This document shows, one piece after another, positions 24,065-32,929 of a DNA stretch of 64,000 nt; the first letter of the stretch is position 1, and each line of letters begins with the position of its first letter. The notes under the pieces were generated by a model that made no database searches, had not been told where the DNA came from, and saw only the letters and a program-made list of their open reading frames with translations. Made by a program: the position numbers and the translations under genes. Source of the stretch: Streptomyces sp. 549 (GTDB lineage: Bacteria; Actinomycetota; Actinomycetes; Streptomycetales; Streptomycetaceae); assembly GCF_030124175.1 (NCBI RefSeq), contig NZ_JASKMT010000008.1, positions 62,001 through 126,000 of the forward strand. Reading direction: 5' to 3'.

Positions 24065-25324
24065 ATGATCATAGGAAGACGGTCGACGGGAGTCCTGTGC
24101 GGACTGCTCGCGACCATGGCGGTGTGGGCGCTGCCGTCGAGCGCCGCCGCGGAACCCGCAGAACCCGACACGCCGCAGGTGCCTCCGAAGGTGGAACTCG
24201 TCCTCGACGTCAGCGGCTCGATGAGCAAGCGCGACGTGGACGGCGGAAGCCGGATGGCCGCCGCCAAGCGCGCGTTCAACGACGTCATCGACGCCGTCCC
24301 GGAAGGCGTCCACATGGGCATCCGGACACTCGGCGCGAACTACAAGGGAGATGACAAGGCACGCGGCTGCGTGGACAGCGAACAGCTGTACCCGGTCGGG
24401 GAGGTGGACCGCAGGGAGGCGAAGACGGCTGTCGCCACGCTCGCCCCGACCGGATGGACGCCGATCGGCTTCGCGCTGCGAGGAGCGGCCAAGGACCTCG
24501 GCACGGGGGAGGGGACGCGCCGGATCGTGCTCATCACCGACGGTGAGGACTCCTGCGGTCTGCCCGATCCCTGCGACGTGGCACGGGAGTTGGCCGCCGC
24601 CGGGACGCAGCTGACGGTGGACACCCTCGGTCTGGCCGGCGACGCGAAGGTGCGCGAGCAGCTCAGCTGCATCGCCGAGGCGACCGGCGGCACCTACACC
24701 GCCGTCCAGCGCACCGACGAACTCTCCGACCGGCTCAAGCAGTTGGTACGCCGCTCGGTGGACACGCCGGTGGAGAACCCGGCGCCCGCCGAGGGCGCCG
24801 ACCGCTGCGCGACGGCGCCCGAGCTGACGGCCGGCGTGTACACCGACCGGGCCGAGTTCGGCCAGCACCGCTGGTACCGGGTGGAGTTGAAGCCAGGTGA
24901 GGAGCTGCGGGCCTCGGTGAGCGTGGCGGCCGACCGGGCCGTGGACCGGGACTACTCGGTGCTGCTGAGAGCGGTGACCGAGAGGGGCCGGGAACTGGTG
25001 CGCGGGGCGGAGGCCGGACACGGCCGCACGGACGTGATGTCCACCGGCCTGCGCTACCCGTGGACCGGTGACGAGGAACGGGTGGTGTGCCTGGAGGCGA
25101 GCCACTCGTTCTCCGCACCCGAGTCCGTACCCACCAGCCCCGGCATGCCGGTGGAACTCACCGTCGACGTGGTCGAGGCGCCCTCCGGCGCGGGCGACGC
25201 GGCGTACTTCGGCCTGGCCAGGGGCTGGGTCCCGCTGGTGCTGCTGACCCTGACCGGGCTGGCCGCCGGCGCGCTGGCCGGGCTGCTGGGCCGGCTTCGC
25301 CGACCCGTACGAGGAGCTAACTGA
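24065..25324 (+). CDS. Exported VWA-domain membrane protein
   Basis: A 419-aa protein with a signal peptide (about residues 1-29, ending SSAAAEP). The von Willebrand A domain covers about residues 43-230. Its MIDAS metal site begins DVSGSMS (D48, S50, S52) and a further aspartate is in LITDGEDSCG. After a beta-rich domain (about 260-385) a single membrane helix near residue 390 (GWVPLVLLTLTGLAAGALAG) and a short basic tail anchor it with the VWA outside. VWA proteins usually bind other proteins or peptides in a metal-dependent way. The TGA overlaps the ATG of the next gene, so the two are coupled and probably interact. Confidence 0.85.
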   Translation: MIIGRRSTGVLCGLLATMAVWALPSSAAAEPAEPDTPQVPPKVELVLDVSGSMSKRDVDGGSRMAAAKRAFNDVIDAVPEGVHMGIRTLGANYKGDDKARGCVDSEQLYPVGEVDRREAKTAVATLAPTGWTPIGFALRGAAKDLGTGEGTRRIVLITDGEDSCGLPDPCDVARELAAAGTQLTVDTLGLAGDAKVREQLSCIAEATGGTYTAVQRTDELSDRLKQLVRRSVDTPVENPAPAEGADRCATAPELTAGVYTDRAEFGQHRWYRVELKPGEELRASVSVAADRAVDRDYSVLLRAVTERGRELVRGAEAGHGRTDVMSTGLRYPWTGDEERVVCLEASHSFSAPESVPTSPGMPVELTVDVVEAPSGAGDAAYFGLARGWVPLVLLTLTGLAAGALAGLLGRLRRPVRGAN

Positions 25325-26154
25325 TGCGAAGCGCACGTAGAGCGGCAGCCGCCCTCGGCCTGGCGGTGGCGTTCCTCGCGGGTGCCGCCGTGCCGGCGGC
25401 GGCCGACGGGGAGGACGGCGACCTGAAGGAGGCCGGTACCACCTTCCGCAGCGCGACCGTCATCGAGCAGGGCGTCGAGGCGGAGGCCGTCGGCGCGGTC
25501 GGCGACTACCTGTACTGGGCGTTCGCCGCCGCAGCGGGCGAGGTGCCCACGGTGACGGCGACGGTCACGCTGCCGAAGTCGGCGGCCGGAGCCGGCAACA
25601 CCGCATGGCAGGTCGACGTCCACGACGGGCTGCGCCGGCACCAGCCGTGCGCGGCGGGCGCGCCGCGGCGCGTCACGCGGCCGCAGACGGAGACCGTCAC
25701 GCTCACCTGCACGCTGCGCGCGGTGCAGCCGTGGGCCGAGCAGTGGTCCGACAGTCCGCTACCGGGCGCCTACTTCCTCCGGCTCACCGCGGTGTCCCTG
25801 CCGGACGAGGCCCTGGGCCTGCCGCTGCGCGTCCGGGTCGGCGTGTCCGCGGAGGGCGCCGAGGGCGCCCGGCGCGGCGGGGGCTCGTTGCCGGCACCGC
25901 TACTGCCCGCGGTTCAGGCCGGTTCGCCGGCCGACGGCGGCGGGAACGGCGGCGGGCAGGACAGCACCGGACAGGACGAGGACGGGGAGGACGGCAGCGG
26001 ATCGGCGCCCCGGGCGCTCGCGGTCGCCGAGCCGGAGTCGGGCTGGAACGGGCCCTGGTTCGCGGACCGCTGGCTGTGGACGGCTGCCGGCGGCGTGCTC
26101 GCCGCCGTGGCCGGTGTCGGCGGCTACCTGCTGGTCCGCCGCCCGCGCTTCTGA
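25324..26154 (+). CDS. Exported single-pass membrane protein, partner of the VWA protein
   Basis: A 276-aa protein with a signal peptide (about 1-28, ending AAVPAAADG), a beta-rich extracellular domain to about residue 190, a Gly/Asp-rich low-complexity linker (about 195-235), and one membrane helix near the C-terminus (GVLAAVAGVGGYLLV) followed by RRPRF. I do not recognise the domain. Its external part resembles the second half of the VWA protein in length and composition. GAGGAG sits 7 bases before ATG 25324, which overlaps the stop of the VWA gene by one base. Likely a membrane-anchored partner of the VWA protein. Confidence 0.78.
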   Translation: MRSARRAAAALGLAVAFLAGAAVPAAADGEDGDLKEAGTTFRSATVIEQGVEAEAVGAVGDYLYWAFAAAAGEVPTVTATVTLPKSAAGAGNTAWQVDVHDGLRRHQPCAAGAPRRVTRPQTETVTLTCTLRAVQPWAEQWSDSPLPGAYFLRLTAVSLPDEALGLPLRVRVGVSAEGAEGARRGGGSLPAPLLPAVQAGSPADGGGNGGGQDSTGQDEDGEDGSGSAPRALAVAEPESGWNGPWFADRWLWTAAGGVLAAVAGVGGYLLVRRPRF

Positions 26155-26210
26155 CCGTACGGTGCGGGACGGGCACCCGCCGCAGGGCGGACCCGTCCCG
26201 CACAGTACGG
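26155..26210. promoter_or_regulatory. Long dyad covering the start region of the MazF-like gene
   Basis: Positions 26155-26173 pair with 26192-26210 (18 of 19 matches) around an 18-nt centre that holds a smaller CGCC/GGCG stem. It begins directly after the stop of the preceding gene and its right arm overlaps a TACGGT box (26206-26211) placed 7 bases before GTG 26219. It may end the VWA operon, act as operator for the MazF-like gene, or both. Confidence 0.55.
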
Positions 26211-26218
26211 TGACCGCC

Positions 26219-26680
26219 GTGAACCCGAGCAACGAGCAGCCCAGCAGCCCGGTCCGGTCACCGGGCCAGACCGGCCCCGGCGCCACCACCGAGGCCCGCG
26301 CCGACCAGGTCCGCGGCGTGCGGACCGCCTACGCGCCCGACCCCGACGGCGACCCCGACCCCGGCGAGATCGTCTGGACGTGGGTGCCGTACGAGGAGAA
26401 CGACGGACGCGGCAAGGACCGCCCGGTTCTGGTGGTGGCCCGCGAGACGGCCGGCACGCTGCTCGCCGTGCAGCTGACGAGCCGTCAGCAGAACGACCAG
26501 CACGAGTGGGTGTCCATCGGCAGCGGCCCCTGGGACGCCCAGGGGCGGGAGTCGTGGGTCGACCTCGACCGGGTACTGCGCCTGCACCCGACGGGCATGC
26601 GGCGCGAGGCCTGCGCCCTGGACCGGGCCCGGTTCGGGCAGGTCGTGCACCGCCTCCAGCAGCGCTACGCCTGGCGCTGA
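26219..26680 (+). CDS. MazF/PemK-family (growth inhibitor-type) protein
   Basis: A 153-aa protein whose residues 48-153 match the PemK/MazF beta-barrel fold: GEIVWTWVPYEENDG, then KDRPVLVVAR with the conserved Arg-Pro-Val-Leu strand, and LLAVQLTSRQQ. Classical members are mRNA endoribonuclease toxins. The first 45 residues are disordered. No antitoxin gene precedes it: the neighbours are an extracellular protein and a HEAT-repeat protein, so the usual toxin role is uncertain and it may be a domesticated member. GTG at 26219 lacks a ribosome site and fits a leaderless start; GTG 26210 is an alternative. Confidence 0.72.
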   Translation: MNPSNEQPSSPVRSPGQTGPGATTEARADQVRGVRTAYAPDPDGDPDPGEIVWTWVPYEENDGRGKDRPVLVVARETAGTLLAVQLTSRQQNDQHEWVSIGSGPWDAQGRESWVDLDRVLRLHPTGMRREACALDRARFGQVVHRLQQRYAWR

Positions 26681-26704
26681 CCCAGCGCTGACCCGCGCCG
26701 TTCT

Positions 26705-26731
26705 GCGGGGCCCGGCACCACCGGGCCCCGC
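26705..26731. terminator. Bidirectional terminator
   Basis: An 11-bp perfect stem (26705-26715 with 26721-26731) with a 5-nt loop lies between the converging MazF-like and HEAT-repeat genes. Confidence 0.8.
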
Positions 26732-26751
26732 ACCGCCCCGGCGCGGGGGTC

Positions 26752-28197
26752 TCAGCAGACGCCTGCCAGGGCGTCGGTGAGCAGCGCCGCGCGCTCCTCC
26801 TCGGTGAGCTGCGAGACGTCCCGGGCGGCCCAGCCGCCCTCCTCCAGGGCGCGCAGGCAGCTCTGGAGCTGCCGTGCCTGCGGCGGCGGCACGGGGCCGT
26901 CCAGTTCCTCGCCCAGGTCCGCGACCAGCGCGACGAACCGCCAGTCCACGTCCGGGTCCTCCAGTTCGACGACCAACTCGGCGTAGGACAGCACACGTCC
27001 GCGCAGCACCCCGTGCCGGACGACCTGCGCCCGGATGCCCGCGTCAGGGTCGGACAGCTGCTCGGCGAGCGCCGACTCGGCGGCTGCCGCGTTGTCCTGG
27101 TCGGCACACTCCAGACCGGCGAGCCCGTCGGTGGCGGCGCTGCGCACGCTCGGCTCGGGATCGTCCAGCAGCCGGGTCAGTGCGTGCACGGCGCGCGTCT
27201 CGCTCTCGGCGTCCAGTTCGAGCTGCGCGGTGCCCAGCGCCGCCGCTCCGCGAGCTGCCGGGTCCTCGCTGTCCAGCGCCTCCAGGAACAGGTCCACGGG
27301 CACCTCGACACCGCCGCGGCGGGTGATCAGCGTGACGTAGGTGTCCAGCACCTCGCCCTGGAGCTCCGGGCGGGCCGACGGCCCCGCCAGCAGGGCGTCG
27401 AGCCGACCGGTGACGGCGGCCGGGTCGGCCGGGCCGCCGTTCTCCGCGGCGGTCAGGGTGCGCAGGGCCCGCAGGCCCAGTCGGACCTGCTCCGGGTCCG
27501 GGTCGGCGCACCGCGCCAGCGCCTCGTCGACGGCGAGGGCGACGTCCCGCCGGTCCGTCCAGTGCGGTGCGTCCTCATCGGGCAGCAGCTCTTCCAGGAC
27601 GGCGTCCCGCTGCTCGCTGCCGTCGGGGTGTGCGCCCGCCCGGTCGAGCAGTTCGGTCACCTCGGCGCGGCGGGCCTGCTCGCTGCCGCTCGGTGCGGTC
27701 TCCACCCGCCGCAGCGCTCCGGCGACCAGTTCGATCGCCTCGGCGAGTGACTCCCGGGTCTGCGCGGCGCTCTCCCAGCCGCCGGACGCGAAGGCATCCA
27801 GTCCCTGCCTCAGGTCCGCGTGCAGCGATGCCCGGTCCTCGTCCGACAGCGGCGCCGGCGCCTCGGGCGGCGCCTGATCCGCACGTCCTGCCCGCCACCG
27901 CTGCCAGCCGGCCACCAGGTCCGCGGGGGAGTCGTGGGCGTCCGCGAAGAGAGTGTCCAGCTCCTCGCGCACCTCGGGGTCGCGCCACAGCAGCCAGGCC
28001 AGGTTCTCCGCCATCACGGCGAACGTCTGCGGATCGGGCTCCTCGTCCATCGCCGCCAGCAGGGCCGACACGGCCCAGCGCTGGTCGTCCGCGAACGGCA
28101 GGATGGACGCCGTCGCCCGGCGGATCTCCGGATCGTCACTGCTCAGGTCGGCGGAGTACCGAGCAATCTGGTTCCGGGTGCGTTGCCGGCCGAACAC
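26752..28197 (-). CDS. HEAT-repeat-like helical protein
   Basis: A 481-aa soluble, strongly acidic, all-helical protein. It consists of HEAT-like units carrying the Asp-Pro turn, such as LSSDDPEIRRATASILPFAD, EALDSEDPAARGAAALGTAQ, RLLDDPEPSVRSAATDGLAG and QLSDPDAGIRAQVVRHGVLR. Such scaffolds bind other proteins. GTG at 28197 is preceded by GGAGG with 8-base spacing. No enzyme motif is seen, and neighbours give no clear hint of its partner. Confidence 0.8.
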   Translation of the reverse strand: MFGRQRTRNQIARYSADLSSDDPEIRRATASILPFADDQRWAVSALLAAMDEEPDPQTFAVMAENLAWLLWRDPEVREELDTLFADAHDSPADLVAGWQRWRAGRADQAPPEAPAPLSDEDRASLHADLRQGLDAFASGGWESAAQTRESLAEAIELVAGALRRVETAPSGSEQARRAEVTELLDRAGAHPDGSEQRDAVLEELLPDEDAPHWTDRRDVALAVDEALARCADPDPEQVRLGLRALRTLTAAENGGPADPAAVTGRLDALLAGPSARPELQGEVLDTYVTLITRRGGVEVPVDLFLEALDSEDPAARGAAALGTAQLELDAESETRAVHALTRLLDDPEPSVRSAATDGLAGLECADQDNAAAAESALAEQLSDPDAGIRAQVVRHGVLRGRVLSYAELVVELEDPDVDWRFVALVADLGEELDGPVPPPQARQLQSCLRALEEGGWAARDVSQLTEEERAALLTDALAGVC

Positions 28198-28325
28198 GCT
28201 GATGACCTCCGGGGGATGGGCGGGAGGCTCACTCTACGGGCCGCCTCGCGGCGGTCGGCCGCCCCGTCCCACCGCGGCGCCCGTCCGGCCTGCCGCCGCT
28301 TCGCGGCGCACGCGGGGGCCGCGGG

Positions 28326-29525
28326 TCACCTGCCCATCGTCAGGCCGTGCTCGGCGGCGCCCCGGCTGAGGGCGGCGCCCCGTACCAGGTCGCGCGCGTC
28401 GCGGAACTCCGCCCGGTCCGGCTCCGCCGCCAGGGCCCTGGGCAGGTTGACCAGCTCGAACCGGGGGGAGCTGGCCATGAGGTGCGGGACGAACTCAGCA
28501 GATTCCACCCGCCACGTGCCGCCCCTCGCGGCGGGCGGTGTGAACCGGAACCGGGCTGCCGAGCCCATGCTGCCGCGTGGGTCCTTCATCACGCCGGCGA
28601 CCTGGTCGCCCATGCCGTAGACCACCCAGGTGCCGTTGACCTTCTCGTACGGCTGCGGCACGTGGGCGTGCGTGCCGATGATCAGGTCGATGTCCCGCCG
28701 TCCGCTCTCGTTCGACGCGGTCAACCGCCGGGCCAGGGACAGCTGCCTGCTGTCGGGCTCCTCCTGCCACTCCGTGCCCCAGTGCATGCTGACGACCACC
28801 ACGTCCGCCCCCGACCGTCGGGCGGCCCGGGCGTCGGCGACGATGCGCGCGGGGTCCATGAGGTTGACCAGCCACGGCTGGCCCGCCGGGACCTTGTTGC
28901 CGTTCGTGCCGTAGGTGTAGGCCAGATGGGCGACCCGGGCGTCCCCGGCGGGCAGGATCACCGGGGTGTCCCGCTCGGTGGCGGACCGGGCCGACCCCGC
29001 GTGCCGCAACCCCACCCGGTCCATCGCGTCCAGGGTGCGGGTCACCCCCGCCGCGCCCGCGTCGAGTGTGTGGTTGGAGGCGGTGGAACACGAGTGGTAG
29101 CCGGTGTCCTTGATGGCGCGGGCGATCTGCGGCGGGGTGCGGAAGGTGGGGTATCCGGTGAAGGGGCCGCCGTCCGCGCCGTACACCGTCTCCATGTGGC
29201 AGATGGCCAGGTCCGCGTCGGCGACCACGTGCCGGGCCCCGGCGAGCAGCGGCCCGAAGTCGTGGCCGGTGCCGTCGGCGTCCTCCCACGCCTGCTGGAT
29301 GATCGAGTCGTGCGGGAGGATGTCGCCGGTCGCCACCAGGGTGAAGCCACGGGTGGGCGGCGGGCCCCCGGCCGGGGCCTCAGCCGGAGCGCCGGGCAGG
29401 GGCGAGCCCTGGCCTGCCGCCGGGGCCGCCGGTGCCCCCGGGGCGGCGGTGCCGCACGCGGCTAGCGGCCCGAGCAGGGCCACGGTGGCGAGCAGGGCGG
29501 CTGCGAGGCGGGTGTGCTGTGCCAT
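28326..29525 (-). CDS. CapA-family lipoprotein, metallophosphatase fold
   Basis: A 399-aa exported lipoprotein: signal peptide with lipobox LAAC at about residues 21-24, a Pro/Ala-rich linker to about 58, then a CapA/PgsA-type domain. Family signatures are VATGDILPHDSIIQQ, ICHMETVY, the NHTLDAG histidine, MHWGTEW, and GTHAHVPQPYE, the pattern of metal-binding residues in calcineurin-like CapA proteins. CapA supports poly-gamma-glutamate export in Bacillus, but no capB/capC genes are here; in Streptomyces these proteins are common and of unknown function. The ATG at 29525 has GGAG 9 bases upstream. Confidence 0.85.
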   Translation of the reverse strand: MAQHTRLAAALLATVALLGPLAACGTAAPGAPAAPAAGQGSPLPGAPAEAPAGGPPPTRGFTLVATGDILPHDSIIQQAWEDADGTGHDFGPLLAGARHVVADADLAICHMETVYGADGGPFTGYPTFRTPPQIARAIKDTGYHSCSTASNHTLDAGAAGVTRTLDAMDRVGLRHAGSARSATERDTPVILPAGDARVAHLAYTYGTNGNKVPAGQPWLVNLMDPARIVADARAARRSGADVVVVSMHWGTEWQEEPDSRQLSLARRLTASNESGRRDIDLIIGTHAHVPQPYEKVNGTWVVYGMGDQVAGVMKDPRGSMGSAARFRFTPPAARGGTWRVESAEFVPHLMASSPRFELVNLPRALAAEPDRAEFRDARDLVRGAALSRGAAEHGLTMGR

Positions 29526-29650
29526 GGGACCACTCCGCGCTGGGGATCAAGGGACAATCCCACTGACGCCCACCGGATCATCGGATCGCGGCAACCGTGC
29601 CGGGTGGTCCCCGGAACGGACCAGTCCCTGCACCCGTTTGAGTGGCGGCC

Positions 29651-29740
29651 ACCCGGACGCACCCGTCCGCCGCACCCGGACGCACCCGTCCGCCGAACCC
29701 GCCGCACCCGTCCGCCGCACCCGGACGCACCCGTCCCTGC
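29651..29740. repeat. Four tandem copies of a 22-23 bp unit
   Basis: Units start at 29651, 29674, 29697 and 29719. The first two differ at one base (29696), the third is 22 bp with a changed start, the fourth is cut short. Units 1, 2 and 4 contain GGACG-CACC-CGTCC, a small stem-loop. The array lies between the CapA gene start and the end of the next methyltransferase gene. Confidence 0.85.
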
Positions 29741-29789
29741 GCCGCCTTTCGGGCGGCAGCCGGCGACCGGTGCCGCGTCCTGCACCGGG

Positions 29790-30566
29790 TCACGACCGGT
29801 GCGTCACCCGGATCTTGGACTGCTTGTGCGGCAACTCGTCCCAGTCGGCCATCGCGCGCGCTTCCAGGCCGTGCGAGCGGGCCAGCGCGAGCAGGGTGTC
29901 CGTGCGGTAGTAGAAGTCCTCACGCAGCACCTGGTGCTCCGGCCCCTCGGTGCGGTTGTAGGTGAAGTCGAAGAAGCCGTCCGGCGCCAGCACCCGCCCG
30001 ACGTGCGCCAGGCACTCGTCGATGATCTCCACCGGGGTGTGCGAGAACACGCTGTGCGCGTGCACCACGTCGAACGAGGCGTCGGGCAGGTGGGTCAGCC
30101 GCAGGTCCCGCACCAGCGTCAGGTACGGCCGCTTGTCCTGGAGGCCCTCGCGGGCCAGCGTGTCCTGTGCGGCCAGCAGGATCTCCGGCGAGATGTCCAC
30201 CCCGTGGTAGGCGCCCGGCTCCAGGTGCGCGATGACCAGCCGCCCCGCCCGCAGGTTGCCGCAGCCGATCTCCAGGAACCGGTCGCCCGTCGACAGCCCG
30301 TGCCGCAGCAGGTAGTCGTACTGCATACGGCCCAGTGCCAGCCAGCGGTCGTGGGTGGCGCTGCCCACTGCCGCCTCCGGGTTGTGGGCGGTGTCGTGCC
30401 GCATCACGGCCCGGTAGTAGGCCACGTGGTCGCCTCCGGTCTGCCGCTCCAGACGCCGGTCGCGCAGCCGGCGGCGCAGGTGCGGCACGATCCGGCGGGG
30501 GTGCCGGAGTGCGTACCGCAGCTGGTGCGGGAGTGAAGTGCGGTCGTGGTGCTGTGGTTTCCGCAT
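29790..30566 (-). CDS. Class I SAM-dependent methyltransferase
   Basis: A 258-aa methyltransferase with an arginine-rich start (RHPRRIVPHLRRRLRDRR). Motif I is FLEIGCGNLRAGR near residue 95, the acidic residue of strand 2 is in YHGVDISPEILLAAQ, and later motifs are FDVVHAHSVFSHTP and VLAPDGFFDFTYN. The ATG at 30566 follows AAGGAG by 9 bases. The target is unknown; the basic N-terminus could contact membrane or nucleic acid. It diverges from the PIG-L deacetylase gene across 126 bases. Confidence 0.85.
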   Translation of the reverse strand: MRKPQHHDRTSLPHQLRYALRHPRRIVPHLRRRLRDRRLERQTGGDHVAYYRAVMRHDTAHNPEAAVGSATHDRWLALGRMQYDYLLRHGLSTGDRFLEIGCGNLRAGRLVIAHLEPGAYHGVDISPEILLAAQDTLAREGLQDKRPYLTLVRDLRLTHLPDASFDVVHAHSVFSHTPVEIIDECLAHVGRVLAPDGFFDFTYNRTEGPEHQVLREDFYYRTDTLLALARSHGLEARAMADWDELPHKQSKIRVTHRS

Positions 30567-30692
30567 GGCGGGCCTCTCCTTCGGACATGCTGGTACGTCG
30601 CGGCCCCGAGCACGCCGGGGCCCACTCCAGGGTGCTCGCCCGCGTCCGCCGGCGGCACCCGCCACCACCAAGACCGTCAACAGGAGGCCCTT

Positions 30693-31433
30693 GTGGCGCA
30701 AGGACTGGCGGCCATGCCGCTCGACTGGCAGCGGGCGCTGGCGATCGTGGCGCATCCGGACGATCTGGAGTACGGCGCTGCGGCAGCCGTCTCCCGGTGG
30801 ACCAGCGAGGGCAAGGACGTGGCGTACCTGCTGGTCACCCGGGGGGAGGCCGGCATCGACTCGCTCGACCCCGCTGCGGCGGCGCGGGTGAGGGTGCGGG
30901 AGCAGCGGGCCAGTGCCGCGGCGGTCGGTGTGCGGACCGTGGAGTTCCTCGACCACCGGGACGGGGTCATCGAGGAGGGCTTACCGCTGCGGCGCGACCT
31001 GACCGCGGCGATCCGCCGCCATCGGCCGGAACTGCTGGTCACGCTCAACCACGAGGACACCTGGGGCGAGGAGGGCTTCTGGAACACCCCCGACCACCGC
31101 GCCGTCGGCCGGGCCGCGCTCGACGCCGCCGGAGACGCGGGCAACCGGTGGATCTTCACCGACCAGCTCACCCAGGACGGGCTGGAGCCGTGGGGCGGAG
31201 TGCGGTGGGTGGCCTCCGCCGGGGCTTCGCGGCCCACCCACGCCCAGCTCCTAGGCGAGGCCGACGTGCGGCGTGCCGTCGACTCGCTCGCCGAGCACCG
31301 CGCCTACCTCACCGCGCTCAGCGACCAGGATCCCGTCGAGTACGCGCGCACCTTCCTCGGCCGGGTGCTCGCCGGCGCGGCCGAGCAGACCGGCGGGCGC
31401 CGGGCCCTCACCTTCCGCCTCTACCCGCGGTAG
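30693..31433 (+). CDS. PIG-L (LmbE-like) deacetylase
   Basis: A 246-aa zinc hydrolase of the LmbE/PIG-L family, which removes N-acetyl groups from glucosamine-containing conjugates. The metal-binding motif AHPDDLEYG is near residue 19, and the third zinc histidine is in the NTPDHRAVGRAAL stretch. GTG at 30693 follows a perfect AGGAGG (30682-30687) by 5 bases; a later ATG at residue 8 is the alternative. Actinobacterial homologues include MshB and Mca of mycothiol metabolism, but this protein is shorter than those, so it is probably a paralogue with another substrate. Confidence 0.88.
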   Translation: MAQGLAAMPLDWQRALAIVAHPDDLEYGAAAAVSRWTSEGKDVAYLLVTRGEAGIDSLDPAAAARVRVREQRASAAAVGVRTVEFLDHRDGVIEEGLPLRRDLTAAIRRHRPELLVTLNHEDTWGEEGFWNTPDHRAVGRAALDAAGDAGNRWIFTDQLTQDGLEPWGGVRWVASAGASRPTHAQLLGEADVRRAVDSLAEHRAYLTALSDQDPVEYARTFLGRVLAGAAEQTGGRRALTFRLYPR

Positions 31434-31467
31434 GCGGCCCGGCCAGCGCGGCGGTGGCGCGGGCCGC
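31434..31467. terminator. Possible bidirectional terminator
   Basis: GCGGCCC (31434-31440) pairs with GGGCCGC (31461-31467) directly after the deacetylase stop, with further partial pairing inside. It lies between converging genes. Confidence 0.5.
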
Positions 31468-31474
31468 GGGTGGT

Positions 31475-32791
31475 TCAGGGGCCGGCGCGGAGCCGGGTGA
31501 GCAGCGCCAGGGCGGCCACCGGCACCAGCAGCGCCGCGGCCAGCGCGTTCAGCCAGCCGTAGCCGGCCTGGGCGACGACCAGTCCGGCCAGCGCGCCGCC
31601 CGCTCCGGCCGCCGCGTTCATCGACAGGTCCGACAGGCCCTGCACCGCGGCCCGGGCCGCCTGCGGCACCGAGTCGGTGAGCAGCGCCGAGCCCGACACC
31701 AGCGCCGCCGACCAGCCGAGACCCAGCAGGAAGAGACCCACCGCGCTCTGCGTGTGGCCGGCTCCCGCCGTGCCGGCGAGCAGCGCGGCGAGGGCGAGCA
31801 GCAGCACGGCCAGGCCGATCACGGGGAGGCGGCCGATCCGGTCCGCGAGCCAGCCCATCACCGGCGAGAAGGCGTACATGCCGGCGATGTGCCCGCTGAT
31901 CACCAGGCCGATCAGTTCGATGTCCGCCCCGTGGTGCCGCAGGTCGACGGGTGTCATCACCATCACCGACACCATCACGGTGTGCGAGCCGGTGATGGCG
32001 ACGAGCGCCAGACGGGCCCGGGGGGATGCGGCCACCGCCGCCACTCCGGCCCGCAGCGAGCGCTCGGCCCTGGTCGGCGGCACGGTGGTGCTCGCGGCGA
32101 GCGCCCGCGCGGTCAGCAGCGGGTCCGGCCGCAGCGCGGCCCAGACCAGGACGGCCGCGAGCAGGAAGATCAGCGTGCCCCACACGAACGGCCCGGCCGC
32201 CTGCGGGACTCCCAGCCCCGAGACGCTGCGGCCCGCCGGGGCGGCGATGTTCGGCCCTGCCACCGCCCCCACCGTGGTCGCCCACACGACGGTCGAGATG
32301 GCCCGCCCGCGCCGGGCCGGTTCCGCCAGGTCGGCGGCGGCGAAGCGGGCCTGCAGGTTCGCTGAGGAGCCGGCGCCGAACGCCAGCATGCCGAGCAGCA
32401 GCAGCGGGAAGTTCTCCAGCACGGCGGCGGCCACCACCACCGCCCCGCCCACCGCCCCCACCAGGTAGGCGAGGGTCAGGCCGGGCCGGCGCCCGCGTGA
32501 GGCCATCAGAGCGGCCAGCGGCAGCGAGAGCAGCGCGGTGCCGATGACCGAAGAGGTCATGGCGAGCCCGGCCAGGGCGGCGGAGCCGCTGATGTCCTCG
32601 GCCAGCACCGCGGCCAGCGCGATGGCCGTGGCCACGCCGAGGCCGCCGAGGATCTGGCTGGCGACCAGGACGATCGTGGTCCGGCGCCGGACCGTGCGCA
32701 GATCGACCGGGACGGCGTCGCGCGGGGTGCCGGCCGTGGGCGGTTCCACGGGCGGGCCGCCGGCCGGGGCGGGATCGGAGGGGCGGGTCAC
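31475..32791 (-). CDS. Major facilitator superfamily transporter
   Basis: A 438-aa membrane protein with about twelve hydrophobic segments starting near residue 38. The loop 2-3 MFS signature is recognisable as ALMASRGRRPGL, and its counterpart in the second half as GWLADRIGRLPV. The type resembles drug or metabolite exporters. The first 35 residues are Pro/Asp-rich and cytoplasmic. GTG at 32791 has no strong ribosome site. No regulator is adjacent, and the substrate is unknown. Confidence 0.88.
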   Translation of the reverse strand: MTRPSDPAPAGGPPVEPPTAGTPRDAVPVDLRTVRRRTTIVLVASQILGGLGVATAIALAAVLAEDISGSAALAGLAMTSSVIGTALLSLPLAALMASRGRRPGLTLAYLVGAVGGAVVVAAAVLENFPLLLLGMLAFGAGSSANLQARFAAADLAEPARRGRAISTVVWATTVGAVAGPNIAAPAGRSVSGLGVPQAAGPFVWGTLIFLLAAVLVWAALRPDPLLTARALAASTTVPPTRAERSLRAGVAAVAASPRARLALVAITGSHTVMVSVMVMTPVDLRHHGADIELIGLVISGHIAGMYAFSPVMGWLADRIGRLPVIGLAVLLLALAALLAGTAGAGHTQSAVGLFLLGLGWSAALVSGSALLTDSVPQAARAAVQGLSDLSMNAAAGAGGALAGLVVAQAGYGWLNALAAALLVPVAALALLTRLRAGP

Positions 32792-32929
32792 GTCCGCAGT
32801 CTGCCAGCGTTCGGCCGAACGGGCTAAGGGATATCAGCCTGTTCCGCACGGTGATCGCCACACCGTGCGGGCCGGCCTGTGCGTCCCGCCCCGGTGCACG
32901 CCGGCGCGGGGCCGGGGCACACTGCCCCG

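Noticed and set aside
29651..29740. CRISPR array
   Set aside because: Units are contiguous without spacers and too short; no cas genes are present.
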